NCBI GenBank assembly: GCA_964627305.1
Contig: CAZVHP010000008.1
Location: 1-64,000 of the forward strand
Source: WJKG01 sp964627305
GTDB lineage: Bacteria; Zixibacteria; MSB-5A5; GN15; FEB-12
DNA: 64,000 bases
Direction of reading: 5' to 3'
Position 1 is the stretch's first letter. Each line of letters begins with the position of its first letter. The notes below the pieces were generated by a model. The model had not been told where the DNA came from and made no database searches. It saw only the letters and a list, made by a program, of their open reading frames with translations. A program made the position numbers and the translations under genes. This document shows positions 1 to 8,799 of the stretch, piece by piece.

Positions 1-140
1 ACTGGAGCAATCACCGTGTCTTAACTGAGTGTCCACAAAACGGGGGGAAGGTCACATCTACTCCAGAATACTGTTGATGGAGATCACACGCAATCACATT
101 CTTAGCTCAATCTCACCATGAGCGTTTTGCGACACCACAC

Positions 141-175
141 AAAAAACCCGTCGGGGGCTTCGGGCTCCCGACGGG
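141..175 (-). terminator. Rho-independent terminator of clpB
   Basis: Read on the minus strand, a GC-rich hairpin (arms CCCGTCGGG and CCCGACGGG) is followed directly by a run of six T. It lies about 160 bases beyond the clpB stop and is the cleanest intrinsic terminator in the window. It marks the end of the chaperone transcription unit. Confidence 0.9.
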
Positions 176-332
176 CGGACGTTAGGTGGGTTGCGAATTT
201 CGTCGTTAACCCTACCGTATGTTTATACACCGTTACAAGCGCTTCGCATCGCATGTTGCAATCAAATTCCGTGCGGCCGAAGAAACCCACCCAATGGGAG
301 GCCACCCGCCCACAAAAACACATATCCCTGCA
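176..332. other. Non-coding 3' region of clpB
   Basis: Between the clpB stop and its terminator I see no credible gene, RNA or repeat; the overlapping open frames have no family resemblance. Bases 1 to 140, beyond the terminator, also show nothing I can name. Confidence 0.5.
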
Positions 333-2981
333 TTACGTATCCGATGTTCGCGCATGTTGCGTCACCGCCTCGGCAGCCTCTTCCCGGTCGATTGCCGTGA
401 ACGTGAGCGTGTCGCCCTCGCGGTCAACCTTCACGAGTTGCCCCTCGCGGATGTTGCCCGCCAGCAGTTCGCGTGCCACCATCTGCCTGAGCTGCTTGTT
501 GATGAAGCGCTTGATGGGTCGCGCCCCGAAAGTGGTGTCGTAGCTGTTCTCGGCGATGAAGTCCACCGCAGCATCAGAAACCTCCAGCTCGATCTCTTTG
601 TCCGCGAGCAGTTTCGCGAAACGGTCCAACTGCAGGCGGACAATCTGACGGACCTCATCACGGGTGAGGCTTGCGAAGACGATCGTCTCATCGACACGGT
701 TCAGGAACTCCGGCCGCAGGCTCCTCTGGAGCATGGCCAGTACGTTGCGTCGGATATTCTCGAGGACCACATCGCGATTGAACTCGCCCATATTCTGTGA
801 CTCCTCAAGGATGTATTCCGCGCCGATATTGCTGGTCATTATCAGGATGGCGTTCCTGAAAGATACGGTGCGGCCCTTGTTGTCGGTCAGGCGGCCGTCC
901 TCGAGCACCTGCAGCAGAACGTTGAACACCTCCGGGTGAGCCTTCTCAATTTCATCGAGCAGCACCACTGCATACGGCCGACGGCGCACCGCCTCGGTCA
1001 ACTGGCCACCCTCATCAAAGCCAACATAACCCGGTGGTGCACCGATCAGCCGCGACACTGAGTGCTTCTCCATGTATTCGGACATATCAAGGCGCGTGAT
1101 GGCATCCTCGGTACCATACAGGTACTCCGCCAGGGTGCGGGCCAGCTCGGTCTTCCCCACTCCGGTCGGGCCGAGGAATATGAAAGAGCCGATCGGTCGA
1201 TTGGGGTCGGACAGCCCGGCGCGCGACTGGCGCACGGCATCGGCGACCGCCTTGACCGCTTCCTGCTGACCGATGACGCGCTGGTGCAACTCGTCCTCGA
1301 GCCGCAGCAGTTTCTCGGTCTCGGATTCGGTCAGGCGCGTAACCGGAATACCCGTCCACTTGGCAACGATCTCGGCAACATCGTCGGCGGTCACCTCCTC
1401 CTTGAGCAACTGCCGATGCTCCTGAATGGACTGTAGCGAGTGCGTGAGCAGCTGCATCTTCTTCTCGGCATCGGCCAGTTCCCCGTACTTGAGGCGGGCG
1501 GCCTCCTCGAAGTTGGCGGCGCGCTCCGCCTCGGCGGCGCGATGCTTGAGGTTCTCGATTTGAACCTTGAGGTCGCGGATCGCATCGACCGTCGATTTCT
1601 CCTTCTCCCACTGGGTGCGCAAATCGTCGCGCTGGGCGTACAGGTCAGAGAGCTTCTCCTCGATCGGCCTGAGGCGCTCGGGAGCGTCCTTCTCGCGCCG
1701 GACACCCTGCTTCTCGATTTCGAGTTGGCGGATCTTCTTCTCTATCGTGTCCAGTTCCTCGGGCATCGAATCGATGCTGATTCGGATTTCGGCGGCGGCC
1801 TCATCGATCAGGTCAATAGCCTTATCCGGCAGGAAGCGGTCGGCTATATAGCGATCCGACAACCTTGTGGCGGCGACGATGGCAGCATCGGAGATCTTGA
1901 TCCCGTGATATGCCTCGTAGCGTTCGCGCAGTCCGCGCAGGATGGAGACAGTGTCGTCCACCGACGGCGGGTGGATCATGACGGGCGCAAAGCGGCGCTC
2001 CAGCGCGGCATCCTTTTCGACATGGAGGCGGTATTCATCGAGCGTGGTAGCACCCACAAAGCGTATTTCCCCTCGGGCCAGCGCGGGTTTGAGCATGTTG
2101 GAGGCATCCATCGCCCCGCCGACGGCACCGGCGCCGACGAGCGTGTGCATTTCGTCGATGAAGAGGATTATCCTCCCCTGGGCGTCCTCGACTTCCTTGA
2201 GAATGGCCTTGAGGCGCTCCTCGAACTCGCCGCGGAATTTGCTGCCGGCGATCATGGCGCCGAGGTCAAGGGCAACCAGTTGGCGGTCCTTGAGCGTCTC
2301 GGGGACCTCGCCGGTGGCGATCTTCTGGGCCAGCCCCTCGACGACGGCTGTCTTGCCGGTGCCGGGTTCGCCGACCAGGACCGGGTTGTTCTTGGTGCGA
2401 CGCGAGAGAATCTTGATCACGCGGCGGATTTCGTCCTCGCGCCCGATGACCGGATCGAGTTTGCCCTCGCGGGCCATAGCGGTCAGGTCGCGGGAGAACT
2501 TCTCCAGCGCGGCGTATTTGCTTTCGGGGTTTTCGTCGGTCACCCGCCGGTTGCCGCGGATCGAGGTAAGCGCCTTGAGCAGCTCATCGCGCTTGATACC
2601 CTGTCCCTTGAGGATCTCCTGCGCCTTGCTCTTGATCTCCAGCAGCGCCAGCAGCAGGTGCTCGACCGAGACGTATTCGTCCCGGAATTCCCTGAGTTGC
2701 TTCTCGGCGGCATAGAGCACCTGTGTGAATTCGTTCGAGGCGTACACCTGCCCGCCCTGTTGTTTCGGCAGGGCGGCGACGGCGGCCTCGGTCTCGGTGA
2801 GGATGTCCTCGAGGTAGAGGCCGAGCTTCTTTATGATCTGCGGGACCAATCCTTCGTCCTGCTGCAACAGCGTCAGGAGCAGATGCTCCGGCATGACCTG
2901 CGGGTTACCCGCTTCGTGGGCCATCTGCTGGGCAGCCTGGACGGCATCGATCGACCGTTGTGTGAATTTGTTCAGGTTCAT
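333..2981 (-). CDS. clpB: ATP-dependent disaggregase ClpB
   Basis: An 882-residue Hsp100 ATPase that works with DnaK/DnaJ in the cytoplasm to pull apart protein aggregates. The Clp-N double repeat occupies about residues 1-145, the first AAA+ module has Walker A GEPGTGKT near residue 205, a charged coiled-coil middle domain spans about 400-530, and the second AAA+ module has GPTGVGKTEL near 605. The length is typical of ClpB, and the middle domain separates it from ClpA and ClpC. The start is ATG, preceded by GGAAGTGATG. It is the last gene of the dnaK/dnaJ/HNH/clpB run, 46 bp after the HNH gene, and ends at a strong terminator. Confidence 0.97.
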   Translation of the reverse strand: MNLNKFTQRSIDAVQAAQQMAHEAGNPQVMPEHLLLTLLQQDEGLVPQIIKKLGLYLEDILTETEAAVAALPKQQGGQVYASNEFTQVLYAAEKQLREFRDEYVSVEHLLLALLEIKSKAQEILKGQGIKRDELLKALTSIRGNRRVTDENPESKYAALEKFSRDLTAMAREGKLDPVIGREDEIRRVIKILSRRTKNNPVLVGEPGTGKTAVVEGLAQKIATGEVPETLKDRQLVALDLGAMIAGSKFRGEFEERLKAILKEVEDAQGRIILFIDEMHTLVGAGAVGGAMDASNMLKPALARGEIRFVGATTLDEYRLHVEKDAALERRFAPVMIHPPSVDDTVSILRGLRERYEAYHGIKISDAAIVAATRLSDRYIADRFLPDKAIDLIDEAAAEIRISIDSMPEELDTIEKKIRQLEIEKQGVRREKDAPERLRPIEEKLSDLYAQRDDLRTQWEKEKSTVDAIRDLKVQIENLKHRAAEAERAANFEEAARLKYGELADAEKKMQLLTHSLQSIQEHRQLLKEEVTADDVAEIVAKWTGIPVTRLTESETEKLLRLEDELHQRVIGQQEAVKAVADAVRQSRAGLSDPNRPIGSFIFLGPTGVGKTELARTLAEYLYGTEDAITRLDMSEYMEKHSVSRLIGAPPGYVGFDEGGQLTEAVRRRPYAVVLLDEIEKAHPEVFNVLLQVLEDGRLTDNKGRTVSFRNAILIMTSNIGAEYILEESQNMGEFNRDVVLENIRRNVLAMLQRSLRPEFLNRVDETIVFASLTRDEVRQIVRLQLDRFAKLLADKEIELEVSDAAVDFIAENSYDTTFGARPIKRFINKQLRQMVARELLAGNIREGQLVKVDREGDTLTFTAIDREEAAEAVTQHARTSDT

Positions 2982-3027
2982 TTATACATCACTTCCTTTC
3001 GTTGTCGCTCCTTCGTTCTTGTAGCCA

Positions 3028-4092
3028 CTACTCCGCTTGCTTAAGTCTGTGGAGCCTAATGGCACCGTTCACCCAGTCAACATGGAATCTCTGGTTTTCA
3101 GCTAAGTGCGAGACCACTTCCACGCAGAAACTGTGATCATCAAGCGGGAAGACGAAGAACCGGTCGAGTATAGCCAAAGCGAAGTCCGGCAGCTTGTCGA
3201 CTTTGCCGAATACAACAAGGGTCCTAACCGCACCAAAGAACCGCACCTCCAAGAACAGAATCAGATCAGGCGTGAGACCAAGAGAGATCGCGTGATAGCG
3301 ACGGAAGTCGATTGTGTCTAGACATTTCACTTTGCGGAAATAGCTCTCTAAGTTGTACACGATGTGACTCGCCGCACGATCATTCACCTTGATGGTCGAT
3401 TTACCGTCCTCACACTCGACAGTGAATGCACCATCGAGGAGCTCGCGAATGCACGGAATGTGGATCAATTGGGACAATACACAGGCTTCGTATGCGATCT
3501 TGAGCACCAGACCAGGGTCTGGATCTCGGGTGAGCCCCTCTAAACGTATTGTTGCAGGCCCACCCGCAAAGTTCCTCTTCCTAAGCCTCTTCCCGTAGTC
3601 GAGACTTGTTGACGTGGGATCTTCCAAGAAGGTCTTAACTGGCTCCAGAGGCCAGTTGGGAAGTTCTCTTGAGTACAACTTCGACCACTTCTTATAAGCA
3701 TCATTGGGGGCCGCTAAGAAACCACCATCGACAAGCGGCTGGGGCTTCGGCTTGGCGATATCGTCCTTATCGATTTGCATTTCGAAACCCGTCTCAATAT
3801 CGACCTTCCTCGCATGGCGAAAGGCATCCTTCTTCTTGACCGCAATACCGAGTTTCGCGATCGCAGCTGTTAAGAACGGATTCTGTGCCGCCTGTTCCTC
3901 TACTTGAGATCCCAGAGCATTGTTGCAGGCGGTGCAGTTCGTCAGTGCCCAGAAGCGCCCGCCTAGGTACCTCGGGAAAAGATGCGCTCGGGACCCAGGG
4001 GCTTCCGCACCGCACCAGATACATCGATCAGTAAGTAGTTTTCCGTCCTCGCGAATGTATAACTGGGGGAGTTTACCTTGAGACCAGAACAC
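3028..4092 (-). CDS. HNH-family (HNH_5-like) protein of unknown function
   Basis: A 354-residue protein whose first 70 residues resemble the HNH_5 type of zinc-finger nuclease fold: CxxC at 24/27, a histidine (H37) in an AHLFP context, LGG, then CxxCNN with C53 and C56 and GSQVEE. In family members the catalytic His usually follows Glu or Asp; here it follows Ala, so activity is uncertain. The remaining 280 residues match nothing I recognise. The likely start is GTG, 4 bases after the dnaJ stop, with GGGAGG about 10 bases upstream. It sits co-directionally between dnaJ and clpB, an unusual place. Base composition looks less GC-rich than its neighbours, which could reflect transfer. Nuclease fold moderately sure; role unknown. 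Confidence 0.75.
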   Translation of the reverse strand: MFWSQGKLPQLYIREDGKLLTDRCIWCGAEAPGSRAHLFPRYLGGRFWALTNCTACNNALGSQVEEQAAQNPFLTAAIAKLGIAVKKKDAFRHARKVDIETGFEMQIDKDDIAKPKPQPLVDGGFLAAPNDAYKKWSKLYSRELPNWPLEPVKTFLEDPTSTSLDYGKRLRKRNFAGGPATIRLEGLTRDPDPGLVLKIAYEACVLSQLIHIPCIRELLDGAFTVECEDGKSTIKVNDRAASHIVYNLESYFRKVKCLDTIDFRRYHAISLGLTPDLILFLEVRFFGAVRTLVVFGKVDKLPDFALAILDRFFVFPLDDHSFCVEVVSHLAENQRFHVDWVNGAIRLHRLKQAE

Positions 4093-4096
4093 GGGG

Positions 4097-5044
4097 TCAC
4101 GCCTCCCACTCTTCCAGTGTTTTGCGTTGACGGTCGGAGATGTGCGTGGGAATGGTTACCTTGATTTCCACGTACTGGTCGCCCTGACGACCGCCAACGG
4201 CTAAGCCTTGTCCCTTCAGTCTCATCTTCGTGCCCGGCTGCGTACCCGGCGGGACAGTCAGTTTGACTGTCTTTGTGAGAGTTTTGACATCGATTTTGGT
4301 GCCGAGAATGGCGTCTTTGAAGTCGATCTCGGCAGTGGTGAACACATCGTTACCTTCGCGTCTGAAATTCTGATCAGGCATAACTCTCACCGTAAGTATC
4401 AGATCACCGTTTGGCGCGCCGTTGGAGCCGGGCGCACCCTGTCCGGCCAGGCGGATCTTGCCGCCGTCGTCGATTCCGGCCGGTATTTTCACTTTGAGCT
4501 TCTTGCCAGTGTGGCTCAGTGTTATCTGGCGCGTCGTGCCTCTTGCGGCCTCGAGGAATGTGACGGTCAGTTCGGCTGTGACATCGGGTCCCTTGCGGGG
4601 GCGTCGGGGGCGTTGCCTGCGGGCACCGGCAAACCCGGCGCCGGCGGTGCCACGGCCGAACAGTTCGTTGATTATGTCCTCGAACCCCTCGGTGCTTTCC
4701 ATGCCGCCGGAGCGGAAGAACTGGAAGCCGCCGCGCGGGCCGCCCCCCTGGCCGAAGAACTGCGAGTAGTCGAATCCGGCCCCGGGGCCGCCAGGTCCGC
4801 CGGCGGAGTGAGCGGCACCGGTGAAGGCGCCATAGCGGCGCATGGTGTCGTATTCCTGACGCTTCTTCTCATCGCCAAGTGTCTCGTGGGCCTCGGAAAG
4901 CTCTTTGAAGCGCTTCTCGGCCTCGGGGTCGTTCGGGTTGCGGTCGGGGTGATACTTCATGGCGAGCTTGCGAAACGCCTTCTTGATCTCGTCCTGTGAG
5001 GCGTTTTCGCTCACTCCCAGAATGTCATAATAGCTCTTTGCCAT
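4097..5044 (-). CDS. DnaJ-family co-chaperone without zinc finger (CbpA-like)
   Basis: A 315-residue J-domain protein that stimulates DnaK ATPase and delivers substrates. The J-domain covers residues 1-70 with HPD in the YHPDRN context; a Gly/Phe-rich linker follows to about residue 125; the two C-terminal beta-sandwich substrate domains fill the rest. The four CxxCxGxG zinc repeats of class-A DnaJ are absent, so this is a class-B protein like CbpA, although it sits directly behind dnaK. The SD GGGAGGTGAT precedes the ATG. It is followed 4 bases later by the HNH gene. Confidence 0.93.
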   Translation of the reverse strand: MAKSYYDILGVSENASQDEIKKAFRKLAMKYHPDRNPNDPEAEKRFKELSEAHETLGDEKKRQEYDTMRRYGAFTGAAHSAGGPGGPGAGFDYSQFFGQGGGPRGGFQFFRSGGMESTEGFEDIINELFGRGTAGAGFAGARRQRPRRPRKGPDVTAELTVTFLEAARGTTRQITLSHTGKKLKVKIPAGIDDGGKIRLAGQGAPGSNGAPNGDLILTVRVMPDQNFRREGNDVFTTAEIDFKDAILGTKIDVKTLTKTVKLTVPPGTQPGTKMRLKGQGLAVGGRQGDQYVEIKVTIPTHISDRQRKTLEEWEA

Positions 5045-5080
5045 AGTGTCGTATCACCTCCCACAGGTTCATCATCTGTT

Positions 5081-5114
5081 GAGCGGGGGCGCTTCGTGAA
5101 GCCTTCCCCCGCTC
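5081..5114 (-). terminator. Hairpin between dnaK and dnaJ
   Basis: A perfect 9-bp stem (GAGCGGGGG / CCCCCGCTC) encloses 16 bases that themselves form a small stem. No T tract follows on the minus strand, so it is more likely a partial attenuator or mRNA-processing/stability structure than a full terminator. It could set the DnaK:DnaJ ratio. Confidence 0.6.
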
Positions 5115-5197
5115 TTCTTATATGCAATGGCCGGTTGCCATAGTCCAATGGTTTTGTCGTCCGATGACGAGACGATTTCGGCCGCTGGGTCAGCGTG

Positions 5198-7129
<1,932 letters not shown>

Positions 7130-7213
7130 ATCTTCTTCACCTCACTTTCTGTTCTTGTTCCTGCTCTTCGGGCTTCGGAGCCGGTCGGGGTTATCATGGC
7201 AAAGTTGTGACAA

Positions 7214-7239
7214 AGGCCGGTCCGCTACGGCACCGGCCT
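7214..7239 (-). terminator. Probable terminator after the first hsp20
   Basis: An 8-bp inverted repeat (AGGCCGGT / ACCGGCCT) with a 10-base loop ends in a short T stretch (TTTG) on the minus strand. It lies 50 bases downstream of the hsp20 stop and before dnaK. Confidence 0.55.
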
Positions 7240-7288
7240 GTCGTTGCCCTCGAAAACCAGAGCTCCTTAGTGTGCCTCGAGCAAGGGC

Positions 7289-7717
7289 TTACTTCACGCG
7301 GACCTCGATTTCGCGGGGTTTGGTTTCCTCGCGCTTACTCAGGGTGATGTAGAGCATCCCCTGACGATAGTCAGCCGAGATCTTGTCGGTGTCGATGGTG
7401 TCGGGCAGGTTGTAGCTGCGCTCGAAGCGACCGGTCTTGATCTCGCTGCGAACCAGGCGCGTGTTGTCATCGGCCGGGGCGAAGCTGCGCTCGCCATGGA
7501 CGATCAGCTTGCCATCGCGGACGGTGACCTTGATGTCGTCCTTGCTCATGCCGGGTAACTCCAGTACAACCGTGAACTGGTCTTCGTTCTCGGTGATGGC
7601 GGAGCGGGGCATCAGCGGCTGGCCGTTGCCGTTCGGGCGTCGGGTGCTGAAGACCTCATCGAGCATATTTTCCAGTTCCTGAGAGAACCGGTTCGGGTTG
7701 ACGAGTACCTTAGTCAT
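7289..7717 (-). CDS. Small heat-shock protein Hsp20 (copy 1)
   Basis: A 142-residue alpha-crystallin-type holdase that keeps unfolding proteins soluble for DnaK/ClpB. The central domain runs from about residue 35 to the end, with the family signature ELPGMSKDDIKV and a late GMLYITL strand; an N-terminal stretch with NPNRF replaces the usual oligomerisation arm. An upstream in-frame start at 7783 exists, but the ATG at 7717 has a perfect GGAGGA SD 7 bases ahead (7725..7730), and the upstream residues would overlap the promoter. A sigma-54-type promoter lies about 60 bases upstream. Confidence 0.95.
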   Translation of the reverse strand: MTKVLVNPNRFSQELENMLDEVFSTRRPNGNGQPLMPRSAITENEDQFTVVLELPGMSKDDIKVTVRDGKLIVHGERSFAPADDNTRLVRSEIKTGRFERSYNLPDTIDTDKISADYRQGMLYITLSKREETKPREIEVRVK

Positions 7718-7778
7718 TTTTGATTCCTCCGTTTTATAGTCCTCTTGTAGTTTTCCAGTGTCATCTGGAGTGACATAG

Positions 7779-7795
7779 AACAAACTGCGTGCCAG
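7779..7795 (-). promoter_or_regulatory. Sigma-54 (-24/-12) promoter of hsp20 copy 1
   Basis: The minus strand reads CTGGCACGCAGTTTGTT. It matches the YTGGCACGN4TTGCW consensus at 16 of 17 positions with correct GG to -12 spacing; the only departure is T for C in the -12 GC. Predicted transcription start is near 7768, giving a leader of about 50 nt before the hsp20 ATG. Confidence 0.75.
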
Positions 7796-7857
7796 AAACG
7801 GTAAGTTGTTGTCTCATAAGTAGTTCGCCTTCTGTTGGTGAATTTAGTTGTGGAAGC

Positions 7858-7875
7858 GCTGCCCATTTGGCAGGT
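7858..7875 (-). promoter_or_regulatory. Putative activator site upstream of hsp20 copy 1
   Basis: The imperfect inverted repeat GCTGCC-N6-GCAGGT starts 66 bases upstream of the -24 GG (about -90 to -107 from the start of transcription). The same twelve fixed bases with the same N6 recur at the same distance before the second hsp20 (8672..8689), which suggests a dimer-binding site for an enhancer-binding protein. Function is inferred. Confidence 0.55.
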
Positions 7876-8008
7876 GCGTGACGCCAATATGACTGCTATG
7901 GCCTGCCGGTTTGTCGTGAGGGTGTCATGATGGCAGGTGAGTAGATGTTCGGGTTCGTGGAGATGGAAGAGGGAGAAGGAAGAGTCGTTGAGACAGAAAG
8001 ACAGAAGT

Positions 8009-8042
8009 GCCGAGGCCGGCTCTTTGTTAGGCCGGCCTCGGC
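8009..8042 (-). terminator. Terminator after the second hsp20
   Basis: A perfect 12-bp stem (GCCGAGGCCGGC and its complement) with a 10-base loop sits about 60 bases beyond the stop of the second hsp20. A pyrimidine-rich stretch (ACTTCTGTCTTTCTGTCTC) follows on the minus strand. It isolates the two hsp20 transcription units. Confidence 0.75.
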
Positions 8043-8104
8043 TGGCATCATGTCAGGTTGGTCGTGTAGGTTGGAGGCAGTATTCCGCCTCAGTGGTTCA
8101 GAGC

Positions 8105-8524
8105 TCAGGAGACTTTGATCTCGATATCGCGCGGTTTGACATTCTCGCGCTTGGCCATTCTGATCACGAGCATGCCGTTGTGGTAATCCGCCTCGATCTT
8201 ATCGGGATCAACCGTATCGGGCAGCGTGAAGGATCGGCTGAAGCTTCCGCCAGTGATTTCGGTACGGATTACGGACTCGTTTTCCTCGTGGACTTCCGCG
8301 TTGCGCTCACCTGAGACAGTCAGCATATCGTTGTTGATGGAGACCTTGATGTCCTTCTTGTCGATACCGGGGACTTCGAAGGTCATCTTGATCATCTCGG
8401 GGCTCTCGGTGATGTTGACACGCGGCACTCCAACCTCAGCACCGATGGTCGGGAAGCGGAAGAAGTCCTCAAACACGCGATCGAGATCGCGACCAGCATG
8501 CTTGGAACGAATCAGGTTATACAT
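8105..8524 (-). CDS. Small heat-shock protein Hsp20 (copy 2)
   Basis: A 139-residue alpha-crystallin-domain holdase, clearly related to copy 1 but diverged. Recognisable are the FEVPGIDKKDIKV signature, GGSFSRSFTLP and the GMLVIRM strand; the N-terminus carries a DRVFEDFFRFP segment. I place the start at the ATG at 8524, which has a textbook SD (GGAGGTG at 8531..8537); an upstream in-frame start at 8644 would run through the promoter. It forms its own unit between a sigma-54 promoter and a 12-bp-stem terminator. Confidence 0.95.
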   Translation of the reverse strand: MYNLIRSKHAGRDLDRVFEDFFRFPTIGAEVGVPRVNITESPEMIKMTFEVPGIDKKDIKVSINNDMLTVSGERNAEVHEENESVIRTEITGGSFSRSFTLPDTVDPDKIEADYHNGMLVIRMAKRENVKPRDIEIKVS

Positions 8525-8592
8525 ATCACTCACCTCCCTGTATGGTATTGTTTGTTTCTGTTGGCTTCTCAACTGCTTTCGCTCAGTCATTA

Positions 8593-8609
8593 TGCAACAG
8601 GTGTGCCAA
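8593..8609 (-). promoter_or_regulatory. Sigma-54 (-24/-12) promoter of hsp20 copy 2
   Basis: The minus strand reads TTGGCACACCTGTTGCA. It matches the sigma-54 consensus at 16 of 17 positions, with intact GG and GC and exact spacing; the one mismatch is A for G after CAC. Predicted start near 8582, leader about 58 nt. Confidence 0.8.
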
Positions 8610-8671
8610 ACTTTGGAAGTGGTTATTCTACAACGATATATCACTTATATGGCATTGTCGTGCGATGATTC

Positions 8672-8689
8672 GCTGCCAAATATGCAGGT
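8672..8689 (-). promoter_or_regulatory. Putative activator site upstream of hsp20 copy 2
   Basis: GCTGCC-N6-GCAGGT, starting exactly 66 bases upstream of the -24 GG, the same distance as the matching element before copy 1. The bases between this element and the promoter are not conserved between the two copies, so the match is unlikely to be only residual similarity from duplication. Confidence 0.55.
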
Positions 8690-8702
8690 ATGGCGGTCAA
8701 TC

Positions 8703-8722
8703 TGACTGCATGCAATCAGTCA
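8703..8722 (-). promoter_or_regulatory. Perfect inverted repeat TGACTG-N8-CAGTCA
   Basis: A perfect 6-bp inverted repeat begins 97 bases upstream of the -24 GG of the second hsp20. A matching TGACTGC half-site occurs at 98 bases upstream of the first hsp20 promoter (7890..7896) without the second arm. It may be a second regulator site. Confidence 0.35.
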
Positions 8723-8799
8723 AACAGGCAGGGTGCCGCCGAATTGGCAGGCATTCGGGCGGACTGGGTTGCTGGCAAGTCAGGGGGTTGGCGAGACTG

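Noticed and set aside
1440..3044. Long open frame on the plus strand opposite clpB (534 codons); similar ones opposite dnaK and the 12.7-14 kb region
   Set aside because: Antisense shadows of GC-rich coding sequence; translations show no domain and mirror the codon structure of the real genes.
5123..5141. Sigma-54-like palindromic TGGCAACCGGCCATTGCA before dnaJ
   Set aside because: The -24 to -12 distance is two bases too long; more likely part of a secondary structure after dnaK.
7198..7213. Sigma-54-like sequence TTGTCACAACTTTGCC upstream of dnaK
   Set aside because: The spacing between the -24 and -12 boxes is one base short and the second G of the invariant GG is T, so a functional promoter is unlikely.
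7130..7288. Search for a CIRCE (HrcA) operator before dnaK
   Set aside because: No TTAGCACTC-N9-GAGTGCTAA or close variant is present.
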